Assembly (NCBI RefSeq): GCF_004122035.1
Contig: NZ_SAXA01000014.1
Location: forward strand, 44,155 to 108,154
Origin: Ancylomarina salipaludis
GTDB taxonomy: Bacteria; Bacteroidota; Bacteroidia; Bacteroidales; Marinifilaceae
Length of the DNA stretch: 64,000 bases
Direction of reading: 5' to 3'
The translations under genes were made by a program, and so were the position numbers. The notes beneath the pieces were generated by a model. It made no database searches and was not told the DNA's origin. It saw nothing but the letters and a program-made list of their open reading frames with translations. Shown piece by piece: positions 54,889 to 63,978 of the stretch (within the stretch, counting starts at the first letter, position 1; each line of letters begins with the position of its first letter).

Positions 54889-54979
54889 TTTATAGGTTTT
54901 TATTCTTGATCAAAATCTCCATCTTTAAATGTCCTAATGCACGACAGATAAAGGAATATCTAAAAGTTAAAAAAAGAAG

Positions 54980-55186
54980 ATGAAGCAAAAATTACCGTTC
55001 GTTTTAGAAATAATTTGGTTGCTTGTTGCCATTATTAGCATCCTGTTTGCTATTGTTAGAACTTATAATTTGGGTTTCAAAGAGAACATCATGTTGTATG
55101 TTATCGCCATGCTTGCCTCTTTAATGTATGGTTCTCGCCGCTATCTACGAAAAACAAGAGAAGGTATAAATCAAGATAGAGACTAA
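54980..55186 (+). CDS. Small two-helix membrane protein
   Basis: This 68-residue protein has two hydrophobic segments (about residues 6-26 and 35-50) and a charged tail (SRRYLRKTREGINQDRD). The stop codon shares one base with the start of the next gene, so the two are coupled; such small proteins upstream of CNNM/CBS genes are common in Bacteroidota. I do not know its function. Confidence 0.75.
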   Translation: MKQKLPFVLEIIWLLVAIISILFAIVRTYNLGFKENIMLYVIAMLASLMYGSRRYLRKTREGINQDRD

Positions 55187-56445
55187 TGAATGAGCTTTTT
55201 ATAATTCTAGCCATGTTGGCTCTTTCTGCATTTTTCTCGGGTATGGAAATTGCCTTTGTTGCAGCCAATAAGTTGAGAATGGAACTTGATAAAAGTAAAA
55301 ATACGCTGCCTTCACGCATCATCAATATTTTTACAAATCATCCGGGACATTATATTTCAACAATGTTGGTTGGAAACAATATTGCTTTGGTTATTTATGG
55401 TATCATGATGGCAAAGATTCTTGAGCCTACCATTGCTCTTTGGCTTGATTCTGAATTGTTGATTATGGCGATTCAAACAATCTTCTCAACGCTTTTGATT
55501 CTTTTTACAGCAGAGTTTTTACCTAAAACACTTTTTAGATTAAATCCCAATTTATCTCTGAACCTGTTTGCTGTTCCTGTGATGTTTTTTTATGTCATCT
55601 TTTATCCTATAACAGTTGTAACGATGGTGTTTTCGAAGAATATCATTAGCCGGGTTTTAAAAACAGATATTTCGGATGAAGTTGCATCTCACGCATTTGG
55701 AAAAGTCGATTTGGATCATCTGGTGCAAGAGGGGCAGGATGCACAATCGGTTTTGGAAGAAGATGAACACAATATGAAACTTTTTAGAAATGCTTTGGAC
55801 TTTTCGAATGTGAAGTTGCGTGAATGCTTTGTGCCCCGAACTGAAATTGAGGCTATGGATATTGGGGGCGATATTGAAGCCCTGACCCAGCGTTTTATCG
55901 AAACAGGTTATTCCCGTATCATGATCTATAAAGATTCAATTGATAATATTATTGGCTATGTGCATTCGTCCGTACTATTTAGAAAACCCCAAAGTATAAA
56001 AGCTGCCTTGAGCCGTGTTATAATTGTGCCCGAAACAATGGCTGCTCATAAGCTTTTGAATCTTTTTACCCGTGAACAAAAAAGTGTGGCAGTTGTTGTT
56101 GACGAATTTGGAGGGACCTCAGGTATGGTAACCATAGAGGATATTATGGAGGAGATATTTGGTGAGATAGAGGACGAGCATGATAGTGTTGATTTGGTTG
56201 AAGAACAGTTGAGTGAAACCGAATTTATTTTTTCCGGAAGAATTGAAATTGATTATTTGAATGATAAATACAAAATAGGACTCCCTGTCTCGGATGATTT
56301 TGAAACACTAAATGGATTCATCATTTTCAATCATGGTAGTATTCCAAATAACAATGAAATTATTCGAATTAAAGAATTCAGAATTCAAATTGTTGAAGTT
56401 TCCAAGACACGTATCAAAAAGGTGAAATTGACTGTTCTGTCTTAA
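55186..56445 (+). CDS. CNNM/CBS-domain membrane protein (HlyC/CorC family, GldE-like)
   Basis: The 419-residue protein has four amino-terminal membrane segments (CNNM or DUF21 domain), then two CBS domains (around 205-320, with VPRTEIEAMDI, SRIMIYKDSIDNIIGY and VAVVVDEFGGTSGMVTIEDI) and a CorC_HlyC domain at the end. Related proteins act in ion (Mg2+/Co2+) transport, and GldE of gliding Bacteroidota is of the same build. The call is at family level because no gliding genes are near. It starts on the stop of the small membrane protein. Confidence 0.9.
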   Translation: MNELFIILAMLALSAFFSGMEIAFVAANKLRMELDKSKNTLPSRIINIFTNHPGHYISTMLVGNNIALVIYGIMMAKILEPTIALWLDSELLIMAIQTIFSTLLILFTAEFLPKTLFRLNPNLSLNLFAVPVMFFYVIFYPITVVTMVFSKNIISRVLKTDISDEVASHAFGKVDLDHLVQEGQDAQSVLEEDEHNMKLFRNALDFSNVKLRECFVPRTEIEAMDIGGDIEALTQRFIETGYSRIMIYKDSIDNIIGYVHSSVLFRKPQSIKAALSRVIIVPETMAAHKLLNLFTREQKSVAVVVDEFGGTSGMVTIEDIMEEIFGEIEDEHDSVDLVEEQLSETEFIFSGRIEIDYLNDKYKIGLPVSDDFETLNGFIIFNHGSIPNNNEIIRIKEFRIQIVEVSKTRIKKVKLTVLS

Positions 56446-56657
56446 TTTTGTCATCCTTTTCTTAATCCTAACTATAATTTTGACTGATGTTAAGGTGGAT
56501 TTCAGGCAATAGCTTTGGCTGTGCTTTACACTTGATGTTGGTTTAAATCTTTTCATTTTCAAAAGGTTATCCCGAGTGTTTTTTCATCTTCTTTGTCAAT
56601 TGTTAATTGGTTCGATATTTATCGATAAAAAGCCGAAAAGCTCTTTAGATAAAAGCC

Positions 56658-56686
56658 TTGTTCTTGTTCATTTTTTTGTATATTCG
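56658..56686 (+). promoter_or_regulatory. Candidate promoter of ppiD
   Basis: TTG at 56658-56660 and TATATTCG at 56679-56686 (seven of eight matches to TAnnTTTG) are separated by 18 bases, and the gene starts about 34 bases later. The position is right; one mismatch leaves some doubt. Confidence 0.45.
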
Positions 56687-56719
56687 TAGCCTATTTTAAG
56701 AATAATTAAATCTTTTTAG

Positions 56720-58843
56720 ATGGCAACATTACAGAAAATAAGAAACCGCGGAGTTTTTATAGGAATTATCATTGGTGGAGCCTTGTTGGCATTTATAGCC
56801 GGTGATGCCTTAAAATCAGGTGGTTCTCTTTTGACAAACTCACGAAATGAGATGGCTGAAATTGCAGGGGAATCTGTAAATATTCGTGATTTCCAAAACA
56901 GATTCAACCATAATCTTGAAGTGACTAAATTAATGAGTGGGCAGAATTCAATTCCTGCTGACCAAATGGATAAGATCAGAGAACAGGTTTGGCAACAAAT
57001 GGTTCAAGAGATCGTAATGAATCGTGAGTACGATGAGTTAGGAATTAGCTTAACTTCTCAGGAGTTGTTCGATATGGTTCAAGGTAAAAATATTGATCCA
57101 ACTATTCGTCAACTATTTACAGGGGAGAATGGTCAGTTCGATAAAGACAATGTTGTAAAAACACTTAAGCAACTAATTGCTGCTCCTGATGGAACACCTC
57201 AAAAAGCTTATTGGTTGAATATTGAGGAGTCTTTGATTGCTCAACGAACATTGACTAAGTATAATGCTTTGATTGCTAAAGGTCTTTATATTCCGACTGC
57301 TTACGCTAAGAATATGGCTGCGAATGGCTCTAAAAAAGTGAACTTTGATTATGTTGTTAAAAGCTATAACTCAATTTCGGACTCCACTGTTAATGTAACT
57401 GCTGAAGAGATTAAAGCATATTACAACGATCACAAAGAGCTGTTTAAGCAAAGTGAGTCAAGAAAGATTGATTACGTGCTTTTCAATATTGAGCCTTCAA
57501 CTGATGACTTCAAATACACAGAGAAGTGGATCGCTGATATGAAAGCTGATTTTACAGCTGAAGAAAATGTTGCTCAATTTTTGGAGTTAAATTCAGATAC
57601 AAAATTCAATTCGTATTATTTTGCTGAGGGTGAAAACTCAAACAAAGCCCTTGATGCGTTTATGTTTTCTGGTAAAAAAGGTGATGTTTTTGGACCTTAT
57701 GATGAAAAAGACGCATACAAATTAGCAAAAATATCAGATATTAAAATGATGGCTGATTCTGTAAAAGCTCGTCATATTTTAATTCGTCCTGTACAAGGTG
57801 ATTTCAAAGCTGCTGAAGCTAAAGCTGACAGTTTGAAGCTATTATTGGATAAAGGTGCTGATTTTGCTGAATTGGCTAAAACAAATTCTGATGATCAGGG
57901 ATCTGCTGTTAACGGTGGCGATTTGGGTTGGTTTACTCAAGGTCGTATGGTTCCTGCATTTAACGACGCTGCATTCTCTTCTAAGAAAAATGAAGTGAAG
58001 ATTGTGAAAACTCAGTTTGGTGCTCACCTGATTCAAGTTGTTGGATTAAGTAAGGCTGTTAAAAAAGTACAGGTTGCTATTTTAGATCGTAAGGTTGAAG
58101 CGAGTCAGAAAACTTTCCAGGCAGCTTATTCAGCAGCTCGTAAATTTGCTGGTGAAAACCAGGATAGAGCTTCTTTCTTCAAGGCAATTTCTGAGCAGAA
58201 CTTAACTCATCGTGTTGCAAATCTTAAGAAGGATACCAAATTGATTCCTGGTCTTGAAAGTTCAAGAGAATTGATTCGTGTTGCATACAATACGGACAAT
58301 ATGGAAACGATTCTTTTAAATAATGATAATTCAGCAGTGTTTGAGTTTGGTGACAAATTCGTAGTTGCTATTCTTTCAAATATTAAAGAAGAAGGTTATG
58401 CTTCTGTAACTGATGTACAGGCTACTGTTGAAAGAGAAGTTAGAAAGAACAAAAAAGCAGAAATGATAATTGCTTCTATGTCTAAGAATGCTAAAGGGGC
58501 ACAGTCTTTATTATCTGTTGCTCAGAAAGAAAACTTAGAAGTAAAGAATGCTGCTGATGTGACTTTCCAATCTTTCCAGATTCCTGGTGCAGGTATTGAG
58601 CCTAATGTGATTGCTAATGCAAGTAACATTGAAAAAGGTATGCTTTCTGCTCCTATAAAAGGAAATCAAGGTGTTTATATGATTCTTGTAAACGATGTTA
58701 AAGAAGATGCACTTACGCAAGATGCGATCGATGTCTTTAAATCTCGTATGAATCAAAATTACCAATACCGTACAAATTATCAGTCAATGCAAGTTCTTAG
58801 AGAAAATGCAGATATTGTTGATAAGCGTTACAAATTCTATTAG
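56720..58843 (+). CDS. ppiD: Membrane-anchored peptidyl-prolyl isomerase PpiD/SurA type
   Basis: The 707-residue protein has one membrane helix near residues 10-28 (FIGIIIGGALLAFIAGDAL), then a SurA-like chaperone part and a parvulin domain containing KARHILIRP near 348 and NGGDLGWFTQGRMVPAFNDAAF near 395-420. PpiD-like proteins help fold outer membrane and periplasmic proteins on the inner membrane. It ends in a clear terminator. Confidence 0.9.
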   Translation: MATLQKIRNRGVFIGIIIGGALLAFIAGDALKSGGSLLTNSRNEMAEIAGESVNIRDFQNRFNHNLEVTKLMSGQNSIPADQMDKIREQVWQQMVQEIVMNREYDELGISLTSQELFDMVQGKNIDPTIRQLFTGENGQFDKDNVVKTLKQLIAAPDGTPQKAYWLNIEESLIAQRTLTKYNALIAKGLYIPTAYAKNMAANGSKKVNFDYVVKSYNSISDSTVNVTAEEIKAYYNDHKELFKQSESRKIDYVLFNIEPSTDDFKYTEKWIADMKADFTAEENVAQFLELNSDTKFNSYYFAEGENSNKALDAFMFSGKKGDVFGPYDEKDAYKLAKISDIKMMADSVKARHILIRPVQGDFKAAEAKADSLKLLLDKGADFAELAKTNSDDQGSAVNGGDLGWFTQGRMVPAFNDAAFSSKKNEVKIVKTQFGAHLIQVVGLSKAVKKVQVAILDRKVEASQKTFQAAYSAARKFAGENQDRASFFKAISEQNLTHRVANLKKDTKLIPGLESSRELIRVAYNTDNMETILLNNDNSAVFEFGDKFVVAILSNIKEEGYASVTDVQATVEREVRKNKKAEMIIASMSKNAKGAQSLLSVAQKENLEVKNAADVTFQSFQIPGAGIEPNVIANASNIEKGMLSAPIKGNQGVYMILVNDVKEDALTQDAIDVFKSRMNQNYQYRTNYQSMQVLRENADIVDKRYKFY

Positions 58844-58893
58844 TAGATAAATTGTAAAGTGATGATTTTGTTCATCTCTTTCAGATACTATAT

Positions 58894-58927
58894 AAAAGCG
58901 AGTTGGGAAACCTTCTCGCTTTTTTTA
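58894..58927 (+). terminator. Terminator after ppiD
   Basis: AAAAGCGAG and CTCGCTTTT form a nine-base stem around a GGGAA-containing loop, followed by a T run. The sequence is nearly the same as the terminator after the PhnA-like gene. Confidence 0.85.
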
Positions 58928-58995
58928 TCCTAAAGAATACGAATCGATTGGGAATAGGTAAAGATTGAAGGATACAATAAGTCGATAAGAATGCT

Positions 58996-59003
58996 TATTT
59001 TTG
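58996..59003 (+). promoter_or_regulatory. Candidate -7 element before the PhnA-like gene
   Basis: TATTTTTG matches TAnnTTTG exactly, about 95 bases before the gene. No TTTG at the right distance is visible, so the assignment is uncertain. Confidence 0.35.
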
Positions 59004-59098
59004 TCGTATTAAGCTGAATGTTTGGCTGGTTGATTGAAAGTAAGGTCGTATTGACAGTGTTGTAAAATTATAATTGAAATTTAATTCAGAATATAAAT

Positions 59099-59677
59099 AT
59101 GAGTGTTATTAAAGAATTGCAAGCAAGAAGTGGTTCGGTTTGTGAACTGTGTGGAGCTATTAATGATTTGAATGTTTACGAGGTGCCACCTGCAACGAAG
59201 GAGGGAAGTGATAAGTGTTTGTTACTTTGTTCAACTTGTTCAGAGCAATTGGATAATCCTGAAAAGGTAGATGTGAATCATTGGAGATGTTTAAACGATA
59301 GTATGTGGAGTGAGGTGCCTGCAGTGCAGGTGATGGCATGGCGTATGTTGAATCGTTTACGTTCTGAAGGCTGGCCTCAGGATTTGCTTGATATGCTTTA
59401 TTTGGATGAAGATACAATGGCATGGGCTCAGGCTACAGGTGAAGGCGAAAATGAAGAAGATAAAGTTAAACACCTTGATAGTAATGGTGCGCTTTTGGAA
59501 TCGGGAGATTCAGTTGTGCTGATTAAAGATTTAAATGTGAAAGGTGGCGGTTTTACTGCTAAACGAGGTACTCATGTTCGTAATATTTCATTGGTACATG
59601 ATAATGCTGAACAAATCGAAGGACGTGTAAATGGTCAGCTGATTGTAATTCTGACACAGTATGTGAAGAAAGCTTAA
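59099..59677 (+). CDS. PhnA-domain protein with zinc-ribbon start
   Basis: The 192-residue protein has an amino-terminal Cys set (CELCG at 15-19 and CSTC near 40-43) like a zinc ribbon and a carboxyl PhnA domain (DSNGALLESGDSVVLIKDLNVKG and GTHVRNISLV). Despite the name, PhnA proteins have no proven role in phosphonate use; some are thought to hydrolyse phosphonoacetate, but that is a different protein. The function here is unknown. It ends in a terminator. Confidence 0.82.
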   Translation: MSVIKELQARSGSVCELCGAINDLNVYEVPPATKEGSDKCLLLCSTCSEQLDNPEKVDVNHWRCLNDSMWSEVPAVQVMAWRMLNRLRSEGWPQDLLDMLYLDEDTMAWAQATGEGENEEDKVKHLDSNGALLESGDSVVLIKDLNVKGGGFTAKRGTHVRNISLVHDNAEQIEGRVNGQLIVILTQYVKKA

Positions 59678-59700
59678 GCTGATCAGATTTGATATAATGA

Positions 59701-59732
59701 AAGCGAGATGGGGAACTGTCTCGCTTTTTTAT
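59701..59732 (+). terminator. Terminator after the PhnA-like gene
   Basis: AAAGCGAGA and TCTCGCTTT form a nine-base stem with a GGGGAA-type loop and a T run. It is a near copy of the terminator at 58894. Confidence 0.85.
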
Positions 59733-59751
59733 TCCTTATTTTAGGAGCAGA

Positions 59752-59787
59752 TAAAAAATGCCGCAAATAAAAAATATTTACGGCATT
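59752..59787 (-). terminator. Terminator after the tricorn-like protease gene
   Basis: On the minus strand AATGCCG and CGGCATT close a stem that extends into TAAATA/TATTTG, followed by a T run. It ends transcription of the minus-strand protease. Confidence 0.8.
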
Positions 59788-59815
59788 CTATTGTCATGAG
59801 GGTTATCTCATATTT

Positions 59816-62800
59816 TTATTTCTTCTGGTCGAGTTCATCAAGTAGAATTTCAACGGCTTTTCTTAGTTGTTGATCTTTTCCCTGGCTAACCACATCGTAA
59901 TCGTAAAGCACTTTGTAGTCTGGTTCCAATTGTTTGTTTTCAAGGAAATCGCCTTCTGAGTCAACGTAACCAATTTGGGGGATACCAAAATACATATTAC
60001 CATTCATAAGGCTTTCCCACCAAACCGAAGTCATGGTTCCGGCTACTGCAGTTCCAACGAGTTTGCCTAGTCCCATTGTTTTGTAAACCCATGGCGTACC
60101 GTGTGCATTCGAGTAGTTGCCTTCACTCACTAACATGATAGATGGTTTTTTCCATCTTTTACGAGGCTGTTCGCCAATTTTTTGTCCACGTGGTAATTGG
60201 GTTAAGTACTTCTTTCCGCTGAACAGGACTTCGATATCTTCGTGCATATGTCCGCCACCATTATAGCGTGTGTCAATTACAATAGCTTCCATATTGTTAT
60301 AGCGCCCCATTACCTCTGAGTAAAGTGTTCTGAAGCTATCATCATTCATGCCTTTTATGTGAACATAGCCTATGCGCCCGTTTGATACCATCTCAGTTTC
60401 AGCTCTGCGCTGCTTAATCCAGCGCTCGTATAGCAGATCATCGAATTTTCTTTTTGAGATTGGCTTAATCACTTCGTCCCAACGTTTTTTTGTTGCAGGA
60501 TTATAGAAACTTAACAAGGTGTTTTTGCCGCTTTTGTGATTTAAAAGAGGGTAGTAATCCATTCCTTCGGTAATTTCAACCCCATCAATCTTTTCTATAA
60601 TACAAGTAGTACTCGCTTTTGATTTTGCTTTTTTAAGAGGCGATTTGTCAACAATCTCAGCTATTCTTAAACCTTTGCCCTTGTAGTTGTCGTCGAAGAA
60701 AACACCAAGATTCGCAGTTTTGTCGCCGTTGGGATAGCTTGTCCATGCACCAGCTCCGGTGTGAGAGGCATTTAACTCACCTAAAAGTTCACTCAGTAAT
60801 TCGGCAAAATCGTATGAATTGTTGATGTATGGAAGGAATCGCTTGTATTCCAACTTGTAGGCATCCCAATCTACACCATGCATATCTATACGGTAAAACT
60901 TTTCTTTGGTTTGTCTCCAGGCATGCTCGAACAGATAGTCTCTTTCGGCATCCTCATTCAGGTTCATTTCGGCTTGGTAGTTGATGTTTTTACGCTTGTT
61001 TCCAGCTGTCTCAATACGCATTAATCGACTTCCGGAACGTAAAAAGATATATTTTCCGTCCTTAGTAATACTCATATCAGAACTTGAACCGGAGAGCTTT
61101 AAAACTTTCTTGGTTTCATCTTCTTTAAAATCATGTACCCAAAGGTCGTAACCATCTTCGAACTTACTTAAATAATAGAGTTTATCGCCTTTAGGCGTCA
61201 TTACGGCTTCAGAAAGATTCGATGAGTTAATCGTTAAACGAGCGATACGATCTTCGTAATTGTTTAGATCAATCTCAATATCTTTAAGCTTTTTTTCATC
61301 CGTATTCTTCTTTTTATCTTTCTTATTGTCCTTTTTGTCGGCTTTAGCTTCTTCTTTCTCTTTGTCAAGCGCCTCTTGTAGCTCAGCTTCTTCTTTGCTC
61401 ATGTTGAATTTGTCGAAAGCTTCCTGAGTAAAGAACATGGCAAATACATCGTTTTGAGAGCCCCAGCTTGCGTGGTTGCGCATGCCAAACCGATCAGAAA
61501 ACCAAATCATAGCTTTACCACCCATAACCCATTTGGCATTGCCGTCAATATATCCCGAGTTGGTTAAATCAGTTATGGTTTTATTGCCTTGTGCATCTAT
61601 CAAGCCGATATCAGAATTTGGCCAACGTGTTTTAGCATTGTAGTCCATCAAAAACCATTTGCCATCCGGTGACCATTCAAAATACAAGTCTTCGTCGGTA
61701 TAAGAATAGTTCCATTTTCCTTCCAATATGGTTCTGATTTTTTTGCTTTTTAAGTTGATAACCTGTAGTTCCGTTCTGTTTGCCAAATAGGCAACTTCTT
61801 TTCCATCAGGAGAAAAAACAGGACGAAAAGTTTCATCTTTATTCGCAAGAATTTCATCTTCTTCTAAAAGTGTAGAATGGGTGAAGTCAATTTCAGTTTC
61901 ATTTTTGATTTTAGTACGATACAGGTTCCAGCTTCCGTTACGTTCACTGGCGTAAATCAAACTTTTACCATCAGGACTAAAACTCACACTGCGCTCTTGT
62001 TCAGGCGTGTTGGTGATACGTTTTGTTGTTGCATACTCAACTGATGTTACAAAAACTTCTCCGCGAACAATAAAAGCAACTTCTTTCCCGTCAGGAGAAA
62101 CAGACATTTCGGTTGCTCCTGATGATTTTTTTAGGAACTCATCTTCGTAGGCAGTGTGGTCTGTTCTAATGTTTATATCTAGTTTCTTAGCTTCGTTTTT
62201 GCCTGTTTGAGTGTAAATTTCACCTCGGAAACCAAAACACAATGTGTTGTTTGAACTTACTGATAAAAAGCGAACAGGATTTTTGCTGTATGTTGTGATT
62301 TGGGTTTTGTTGGCTCCACTATTGGCATCCATTTTCCAGATATTAAAAGAACCCGATTTTTCACTTAAGTAATAAATTGCAGATTCATCATTGTTGTAGA
62401 CAGGTTGACGATCTTCTCCTTCGAATGTACTAAGGAAACTGTGTTTTCCTGTTTTGGTGTCGAATTTACGTATGTCGCGGGCTACTGATGATGTGTGATG
62501 TTTTCTCCAGGTATTCTCTCCCGCTTTTTTATCCGTGTATATCAGTTGTGTCATGTCCTTATTGTAACGAGCATCTTCGGCCGGAGTCGTTAATATTTGT
62601 TGAGGACGTCCTCCCTCTATTGATACAGCATATAACTCAGTCAGATATCCCTTGGGAAACATGGCGTTTTTATAGTTGTCAGCAATTGCTGCAGTAAATA
62701 GCACCGATTTGCCATCAGGAGTAAACGATGTTGGAACTTCTTTTGCCGAATTTGTAGTCAAACGTTTGGGAGTTCCACCATCAATCGGCATTAGGAAGAT

Positions 62801-63073
62801 GTCGAAATTCCCATTTCTTTCTGAAGCAAATGCAAGCTGTTTCCCATCAGGTGACCAAATTGCATTGTAATCGTAGGCAGGATTTGAAGTTAAACGTGTT
62901 GCTTCACCACCTTTTGCATCTACCTTATATATGTCGCCCATATAATTGAATGCAATAGTTTTTCCATCAGGAGAGATGCTCGGGTATCGCATCCATAATG
63001 GATTTGTTTGAGCCCAACTACTAGCGCTTAGTAGTAATAAGCCGGCTCCAATCATTAATTTTTTTAAAATCAT
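59816..63073 (-). CDS. Secreted tricorn-like S41 peptidase with WD40-type propeller
   Basis: The 1085-residue protein has a signal peptide (MILKKLMIGAGLLLLSASSWAQ) and a long series of PD40/TolB-type repeats of the form SPDGKxIAFxxxGDIY. A Lys-rich segment follows (about 585-615), then a PDZ-like part and a carboxyl S41 peptidase domain with the catalytic stretch SEGNYSNAHGTPW near 1005-1020. Tricorn-type proteins degrade peptides; this extracytoplasmic version is frequent in Bacteroidota. It is encoded alone, behind a perfect promoter, and is not linked to the island by position. Confidence 0.9.
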   Translation of the reverse strand: MILKKLMIGAGLLLLSASSWAQTNPLWMRYPSISPDGKTIAFNYMGDIYKVDAKGGEATRLTSNPAYDYNAIWSPDGKQLAFASERNGNFDIFLMPIDGGTPKRLTTNSAKEVPTSFTPDGKSVLFTAAIADNYKNAMFPKGYLTELYAVSIEGGRPQQILTTPAEDARYNKDMTQLIYTDKKAGENTWRKHHTSSVARDIRKFDTKTGKHSFLSTFEGEDRQPVYNNDESAIYYLSEKSGSFNIWKMDANSGANKTQITTYSKNPVRFLSVSSNNTLCFGFRGEIYTQTGKNEAKKLDINIRTDHTAYEDEFLKKSSGATEMSVSPDGKEVAFIVRGEVFVTSVEYATTKRITNTPEQERSVSFSPDGKSLIYASERNGSWNLYRTKIKNETEIDFTHSTLLEEDEILANKDETFRPVFSPDGKEVAYLANRTELQVINLKSKKIRTILEGKWNYSYTDEDLYFEWSPDGKWFLMDYNAKTRWPNSDIGLIDAQGNKTITDLTNSGYIDGNAKWVMGGKAMIWFSDRFGMRNHASWGSQNDVFAMFFTQEAFDKFNMSKEEAELQEALDKEKEEAKADKKDNKKDKKKNTDEKKLKDIEIDLNNYEDRIARLTINSSNLSEAVMTPKGDKLYYLSKFEDGYDLWVHDFKEDETKKVLKLSGSSSDMSITKDGKYIFLRSGSRLMRIETAGNKRKNINYQAEMNLNEDAERDYLFEHAWRQTKEKFYRIDMHGVDWDAYKLEYKRFLPYINNSYDFAELLSELLGELNASHTGAGAWTSYPNGDKTANLGVFFDDNYKGKGLRIAEIVDKSPLKKAKSKASTTCIIEKIDGVEITEGMDYYPLLNHKSGKNTLLSFYNPATKKRWDEVIKPISKRKFDDLLYERWIKQRRAETEMVSNGRIGYVHIKGMNDDSFRTLYSEVMGRYNNMEAIVIDTRYNGGGHMHEDIEVLFSGKKYLTQLPRGQKIGEQPRKRWKKPSIMLVSEGNYSNAHGTPWVYKTMGLGKLVGTAVAGTMTSVWWESLMNGNMYFGIPQIGYVDSEGDFLENKQLEPDYKVLYDYDVVSQGKDQQLRKAVEILLDELDQKK

Positions 63074-63143
63074 GGTCTTTTTGAGTGTTAAAGGTTTTGT
63101 TGGTTTTCTGGTGTCTGGAATGGTTGATGTATTCCTCGTTTGG

Positions 63144-63174
63144 CAAAGCTATCGACAAAAGAAAAATTATCAAA
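63144..63174 (-). promoter_or_regulatory. Promoter of the tricorn-like protease gene
   Basis: On the minus strand TTTG (63171-63174) and TAGCTTTG (63144-63151) match both Bacteroidota elements exactly with 19 bases between them. The leader to the gene start is about 65-70 bases. Confidence 0.75.
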
Positions 63175-63494
63175 TAGAGTAGTCATTATTTTGTCGATAG
63201 ATTTTGCCATATTCTGAAGAGGTGATTTTATATAGTTGTAGTTCAGGTGTCTTGTCGGCTAATATATTATTTTTTATACCTGTGTCTATAGTTTTTCGAT
63301 AAACGAGTTATATATTAAGATGTAGTACGTATTGTAATTCGATTTGGATGTTTGTTTTAAAAAGAGTTTAGCCTTATTTGAGTAAGTGAATAGGGTAAAT
63401 CATCATTTTAAATTTGAATTCTTAATTTTATTAAAATTTTTATATCACATTATCAGTGTTTTAGTAGTTAAATAGAAAAAACAGTTAATTTGGA

Positions 63495-63527
63495 TTAGGA
63501 AAGTTGAAATAAAAAGGTCTATATTTG
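63495..63527 (+). promoter_or_regulatory. rRNA promoter 1
   Basis: TATATTTG at 63520-63527 is a perfect -7 element; TTAG at 63495-63498, 21 bases upstream, is a one-mismatch -33 element. The bases that follow (GCACTCGCTTT) recur after the other two rRNA promoters. Confidence 0.65.
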
Positions 63528-63628
63528 CACTCGCTTTAAGAGAGAGGCGCAGGTCATTGAAACGTTTGTAGAGCTTGTAAACATTGGGTTGTCCCGATAA
63601 AATAAGTTAAAAAATAAACGAAAAAAGA

Positions 63629-63661
63629 TTTGCAGAATTAGAATTAAGTTTCTTATATTTG
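63629..63661 (+). promoter_or_regulatory. rRNA promoter 2
   Basis: TTTG at 63629-63632, 21 bases, and TATATTTG at 63654-63661 match both elements exactly. The next bases are GCAGCCGCTTT, as in the other two copies. Confidence 0.8.
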
Positions 63662-63767
63662 CAGCCGCTTTCATAGCGAAAGAGTTCTTAAAAAATTTGG
63701 CAGGGTGACGATGAAAATCTGAGGTAAAAACGGAAATAAATTTTCTAAAAAAAAACTTCAATTTTTA

Positions 63768-63800
63768 TTTGGTTTTAAAAACTAAAAGTTGTTATCTTTG
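63768..63800 (+). promoter_or_regulatory. rRNA promoter 3
   Basis: TTTG at 63768-63771, 21 bases, and TATCTTTG at 63793-63800 match both elements exactly, and GCACCCGCTTT follows. It is the promoter closest to 16S, about 180 bases before it. Confidence 0.8.
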
Positions 63801-63855
63801 CACCCGCTTTGACGCTGTAATCGGCATCAAAACAGAGAAGAAATTTTGAACGCAA

Positions 63856-63873
63856 GTTCTTTGAAAATATTGG
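63856..63873 (+). promoter_or_regulatory. boxA-like antitermination site in the rRNA leader
   Basis: GTTCTTTGAAAATATTGG between the last promoter and 16S resembles the boxA region that NusB/NusE bind in rRNA leaders. The match is partial. Confidence 0.35.
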
Positions 63874-63978
63874 AAGTAGAATAAAGTTAGGTAAATACAA
63901 GAATAATAACCTTGTCAATTAGATTTACGAAATAACTTAGATATTATCCACGAGCAGATTAACTATAAGTTTTTTATA

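Larger units (their letters stand above)
63074..63978. other. Long intergenic region: protease promoter and rRNA operon leader
   Basis: This gap of about 900 bases has no credible gene; an 80-codon open frame on the minus strand (63519-63761) covers the rRNA promoters and is spurious. It holds the promoter of the protease gene on the minus strand, three rRNA promoters (63495-63800), and the 16S leader. The section 63180-63490 is AT-rich with no feature I can support. Confidence 0.85.

Noticed and set aside
63519..63761. 80-codon open frame on the minus strand near the rRNA operon
   Set aside because: It covers two rRNA promoters and an AT-rich leader; its product looks like random translation.
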